Below, one piece after another: positions 58,946-64,000 of a stretch of 64,000 nt of DNA. Location: positions 14,236,196 through 14,300,195 of the forward strand of contig NC_091570.1 of the NCBI RefSeq assembly GCF_042767895.1, read 5' to 3'. This DNA comes from Penaeus vannamei (Eukaryota > Arthropoda > Malacostraca > Decapoda > Penaeidae). The position numbers and the translations under genes were made by a program. The first letter of the stretch is position 1; each line of letters begins with the position of its first letter. The notes under the pieces were generated by a model. It had not been told where the DNA came from and searched no databases. It saw only the letters and a program-made list of their open reading frames with translations.

Positions 58946-60100
58946 ACGTGTGACTGCGCATGGAGAATTCATCAGCGAATAGCCAACAATAGCCCGAATT
59001 AACAATGCACGGCTGAAGACGGGCCCGGAATCCGGCGCGAGTCGAGCGGCGGCCCGAGTTTTCCCTGTTTGCGTGAGGCGCGAGGCGGCCGAGGCGGGGC
59101 AGAGCAGGGCGGGACGGCGCAGGTGCCTCGGGAGCACCACCTTCGTCCCCAGTAACCCACATCGTCAGCTGCAAAACCTCGCTGGCAACCGACGACCATT
59201 TTCCCCTCGGCGCTTTTTTGAATGCTGTCACTCGGGCAAGCAGAAGGAAGGGCGAGATAGCGGAACGCGAGCACCTGGCGCCGCACGAAACAAAACGCGG
59301 AAGGGCCCTTCGGGGGACGTTATCGCCTCCGCCTCCGCCTCCGCCCCAGAGATCGCCGAGTGCTACCTCCGCCCGTCATCATTTAACGCCAACGCGCAGT
59401 TTTTTCCACCCTTTTCTCTAAGTGCTGCAGTTTGCCTTGGAAGATAAGGTAGCCATTAATGACCGGTGCGTCCTACGCGCGGTTACGCCACATACCAGGA
59501 TAGTGGCGCGGCCGGGAGTATCAGCTGGACAACTTGTATATTTGGACCGCGCCCGCCGGCCCCCGCCCTCACCTGGCGAAACCACCCGCTCTAACGCCCA
59601 TTCACACTTTCAAACATACTATGTCCACGCCCGAAACAATACTACAGAACACAAACCATTAAATGAGTTACATAAAAAGAAAATACGTGTGTACGTGTAT
59701 GAATTTCCATGTTTACCCACATATATACACACCATCGCCTACATAGACATAACAGACACACAGACAAACCAACTTAAATTCACACAAAAAAGATGAATCA
59801 GTTAGGTCACCCGAACCCAGTGGAGCAGATGGAGGCCACGTCCATCTATTTGGTCAACGAAGAGCGTTTATTCGTATCTGGAGTCAGCGCACGTCGGGCC
59901 GGGGCTGGACTGAGCATAGGGACACGCTAAATTGTCTTGCTCTTCTCTATTATCGACATGTGTGCATAGTCAAACCGGGAGTAACAAAAAGAGGAAGGGA
60001 GGAACACCGGGAAAGAAAGAAGGGAGATGGGAGAAGGGAAAGAGGACATCAGGTAGGGGAAAAGAGGGAGAGTGGAGAGACAAAAAAGAGCAAGAAGTGT
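58946..60100. other. GC-rich then mixed non-coding sequence
   Basis: The part 58990-59130 is CpG-rich, and a CTCCGC hexamer run lies at about 59320-59346. No exon, RNA gene or element recognised. Confidence 0.45.
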
Positions 60101-60104
60101 AACA

Positions 60105-60375
<271 letters not shown>

Positions 60376-61195
60376 GGGGGGGGAGAAAGAGAGAGCGAGA
60401 GAATGGATAAGGGAAAGAAAGAGTAACGACACGCAATAAGCAAAATCAGCGACAGACTTATCGATAAAACAAAGACACGACACTCGGATTAAAAAAGCTA
60501 GCGCCAAAAACTCGCGTCCTATAAAGAACACACAACCAAAACTAATTAAACAGCAGACAATACAGACTTCAGGAAATCCAGCACCCGACCATCTGGCTTC
60601 ACCGTCAGCAAGAAAGGGGATAACCGCTGTCCCGACTTTCACTTTCTGAAAGATTTATATTCGAAAAAACAGAAATGATGCCTTTGATAATGCGCAGCAA
60701 AATCATACAAGACGATCCCCGTCACCCAAGCTTCAATACACATTAAACAAAGTAAACGAAATTTCCTTGCCATCAAGTATATTGTAATTGCTGTGCAACG
60801 TTGCAAATGCCCGCCTTAAGACTTGTCACGAGTTGTCGTTTTTAAGCCTTGGCGTTTCGTTTAATTAACTTCCTTGTAAACAAAAAGAAAAACCATGGAA
60901 GAAAAAAATATACCAGCAGATGCCATTAATGTTTATCCCAGAGCATCGTCACAACTCTTCAGAAAAAAATCCCCGCTACCTTGATAAAACGCAAAAAAAC
61001 TCTTACTTGCTAACTTGACTCCGGCTTGCCTACGCTTGGCTTTGGGTTGCTCTGATTACAACATTTTCTCCATCCCACCCTATCACGGCGACTTCAAAGA
61101 GCCACTACAAATAGATGCCGGAGTCTAATTATGATACTCGGGCTCGTGAGATATTACCTCCCGCTCGCCGTGTCAGAGGCTCCTTCAGCCAGACG
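60376..61195. other. AT-rich non-coding sequence
   Basis: Unique sequence with A-rich patches, without recognisable genes. Confidence 0.5.
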
Positions 61196-61652
61196 TGGGA
61201 ATGGAGACGAGGATGAGAGGGGAGAGGAGGAAAGGAGAGAGGATGAGAAGGGAGAGGAGGAAAGGAGAGAGGATGAGAGGGAAGGTTAGAAGAGAGGTGG
61301 GAGGGGGGAGGGGGGAGGGAGGGGAGGGGAGGGAGGGGAAGAAAGGAGAGAGGAGAGAGGAGAGGGGAAAGGGGAGGGAGGGGAAGAAAGGAGAGAGGAG
61401 AGGGGAAAGGGGAGAGGATGAGAAGGGTGAAGGGTGAACGGGGAGGATAAGAGGGAGGAGGAGAAATGAGAGGAGAAGTGGGAGGGGGAGAGGGAGTGGG
61501 ACGAGAAGGGAAAGGATGAGAGGGGGAAAAAAGGAGGAAGAGAGGGCAGATAGGCGAGTGTGAGAGGGATAGATATATAGTGAGGAAAAGGAGGGGAAGA
61601 GACTGAGGGATCAGAGAAGAAAACGAGTGAGACGCGAGGGGGGGGGGGGGGG
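61196..61652. repeat. G/A-rich tract with 30-bp units and terminal G14
   Basis: GGATGAGA starts at 61211, 61241 and 61271 (30-base period). A longer G/A unit of about 45 bases is repeated near 61320-61420. The tract ends in a 14-base G-run (61639-61652). Confidence 0.9.
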
Positions 61653-64000
61653 CAATGCCGCAGCGTCACGCAGGTGAACTCTCTTTGACACGTCCGCGCC
61701 ACACATCCATCAAGAGGAAACCGTCGGGCTCTTAGCGCTTGTCAAGGCTCGGCCGCCGCCAACTCGGCTTCTCCCGCGGAAGAAGAGCCGCCTGCCTCCA
61801 GCTGGCGGACGGCGCATGCACGCCGAGTCTCCCTCAATAGTTGCGTCCCTCATCAACTTAAAGGTCCGGAAAGTGAAATGAGACGGGGAGTTTAAGGCCG
61901 AAAACACGTTCTGCTGACGCTGCCAACGCGTTTTCTTGGCACGGTAATGGCGCAAAAGGTCCACGCGAGGGCTGGCGGGATCAATGTCCGCCCGCAAATA
62001 GGGAGGCGGCGGCGGCGGCGGCGGCGTCTCCAGCTGGCAAGGTCGCTGTATTTGTCTCCCGAAGAGCTGGCGATGATGTGCCAACTCTGCCCCTGCGCGG
62101 CCCCTTCATGACAGGGGAGATGTCGCACCTGCTCGGCCGCCCGCGGGAGGGGAAACCATTTCGCGGGACTGGCGACGTCCCGGGCGCTTAGGTTCTCATT
62201 TCGAATCATCGTCGAGTCTTACATCTATTGCATCGAGAAGCAAGAGAAAAGGCAGGAGGACACAATGAAAGTAAAAACGTATTTCTCCCGACACGCGTCC
62301 AAAACCTGACCTACCTCAGGCAATAAACAGAAAAAAATAAACACTCCTTCAATGACTAACAAAAAAACACAATATCACCCTTTAGAAGGAAGACAACACA
62401 AGACAAACAAAATCATGCCTTCGCTTCTACACCCCCCACCCAACAAAAAAATAATGACGGTAAAAAAAAGAATGAATCGAGTAGTATCAACAAACGGGCG
62501 GCGGCGGCGGCGGCGGTGGGGGCGTGTGACAACGGTGCTCGCGTGACCCGCTCGCCCATACAAGGCAAGATCACTACCGCCCCACCCTAACGTGACCAAA
62601 AACGGCCGGACAGGATCACACTTCACCGATTTGTTGTCCGCTGCCGAAAATAAGGCCAAAAGAGGCCTGATCGGGCGCCTTGTCGGTGGACCCAAAGCCC
62701 AAATCGCTACTAATAAACAAACCCCGGAATCCAGAAACGAAGAAAAAGAGAGTAATGCATATTGAGTCTTATTTATATATTTTTTTAAATTGAACTCTAC
62801 GGCATGGACGCCACCCCGATGCCTGATCCGACCAGAAGCATCACAAGTACGCAATATCGTTATTTCTGGCAGGCTAATCCGGCTAATCTGACATTTCCCT
62901 TAATGGACCCCTTCCCTCAAGCCACCCCTCTACGGCGCTGGTAATTAATACTTAGCGTCCAAATACACCTGTTGGTTCTCTTACTCTGATATTAGGATTG
63001 AGGTCTGAGCTCTCGCTTCGATAAAAAAAAGTTCCCATCAAACATCCTGCATAAAACTAGGATTTTTTTTTAACTATAAATAAGGTTCCTGTAGTATGGT
63101 GTAACCGCACTGCCAGCAAAGCGATCGCAAAGAGCAGCGTGGCGAATGGAAATGCTCGGAGGCTAAAGCAGGTCGAGCTTCCATGGATGACCATAACCCA
63201 AGCGGCGCCGGACCGCTGACGCCCACCTCCACAGGGCCATAGCGGAGAGGGGTTCGCCGCCGTCACATTCGATGGACCGGACAGCACCCCACCCCCTAAC
63301 CCCACCCCCACAGAAAGCCCCCGCTCCCTCCCCACCACTTCATTCAACGTGTCACCTGGTATAAATTCCCCCGGCGCTCTCCCCTCGTTAATTGCACTCA
63401 GCATTGTCCTCCTGGGTTTCCCCTTACCTTGGCGCTGAAGTTTAAGAATAGAAAAGGCTTTTGTATTTGTCGCTGTGGCTTGACTTGAGCTAAAGATATT
63501 GATAGAAATATCCAAATATAAAATCCGCGAAATTCCTCATCTGTGAAACATGGGATCACAACAGTGGCTGGGGAAAAATAATGATTGTTTCAAATATATT
63601 TTTCTCTCTGTCCCTAATTCTGTCAGGAGAGTGAGATGACAAACTGAAAATGGATAGCAACTCTTGTATTATGGAAGCCTACAATCAAAAAAAAAAAAAA
63701 AACGGAAAAGAGGAATAATGCTTATAAAGAAGAAAAAAACTTGAAATTACATGATTCCTTTAAACTATCTCGGTATGATTACCTAAAAAAATCCCTTGCT
63801 AATGCCAAAAATGGTTAATCTTTCCAAGCCTGAAGGAGGTTACGACATCCGGGAACAAGGAGGTGGCCGGGGAAGCGCCCTAGCAACTCGCAAGACCGGT
63901 CTGGGTCCTCTCTAAGACAACACGCCCGGGGTAAAGTCAAGGCCACGCCCGGCACCACCTCGCCGCCGCCGCCACCACTACAAACATCGACCAACATCGC
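61653..64000. other. Mixed non-coding sequence with CGG runs
   Basis: CGG triplet runs lie at about 62005-62026 and 62499-62517, and A16 at 63687-63702. Open frames of 100-160 residues on the minus strand (61.7-62.2, 62.4-62.85 and 63.06-63.5 kb) have no recognisable domain. A good donor-like AAG|GTAAGG (minus, near 63426) lacks a clear matching acceptor. The upstream end of the proposed minus-strand transcription unit may lie here or beyond. Confidence 0.4.

Noticed and set aside
62305..62345. Minus-strand GAG|GTAGGT after a T-rich tract
   Set aside because: A GAG acceptor and GTAGGT donor are both poor, and intervening GCC breaks the tract.
63420..63470. Minus-strand AAG|GTAAGG, possibly the donor of a first exon or a 7-base microexon
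   Set aside because: The donor is good, but the only acceptor-like CAG is 7 bases upstream and the sequence before it does not look like an exon. Kept only as a remark.

Overview
This is eukaryotic nuclear DNA, most likely from a decapod crustacean and probably a penaeid shrimp. The grounds are a very dense load of long simple repeats (GA/CT, GT, TA, GGA and compound tracts every few kilobases), long unique stretches with little coding potential, GT-AG splice signals and a short 101-base intron. The taxon is an inference. Nothing in the window looks bacterial or viral: no operons, no CRISPR array, no rRNA, and no intact transposon.

The only coding sequence I can defend lies at the left end on the minus strand. 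It is two consecutive exons (2042-1828 and 1726-1636) joined by a 101-base intron with a consensus branch point, a pyrimidine tract, GT-AG ends and matching reading phase. They encode about 102 residues of a Pro/Ala/Gly-rich, low-complexity protein segment. Its start (MVQ, then PFP, then QNG) resembles the N-terminal region of RBFOX-family splicing regulators. The RNA-binding domain would lie beyond position 1, so the family name is tentative.

The rest of the window (about 2.04-64 kb) reads best as upstream intron or 5' flank of that gene. The most interesting signal is five places, all on the minus strand, where a pyrimidine-rich 3' splice site ending in CAG abuts a 5' splice site (GTGAGT, GTAAGT, GTAAGT, GTACGT, GTATCT). 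They lie near 56.42, 36.86, 26.70, 14.08 and 12.03 kb. This is the architecture of recursive-splicing (ratchet) sites. I saw no comparable plus-strand site. Together with the exons they suggest one very long minus-strand intron removed in steps of roughly 2-20 kb.

Repeats fill much of the remainder. The main array is a 28-bp minisatellite (17.79-20.28 kb, about 89 units) that keeps all three plus-strand frames open. Others are 17/36-bp G-rich units (51.28-51.66 kb), 21-bp units (40.1 and 48.8 kb), 40-bp units (38.7 kb) and 22-bp units (50.9 kb). A 558-base uninterrupted purine run sits at 30312-30869. Low-repeat stretches at 34.9-35.9 kb and 41.4-44.6 kb carry octamer, TTTAATATTCAT and TAATTA motifs and could be enhancers. 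A TATA+Inr promoter-like pair sits at 35076-35109.
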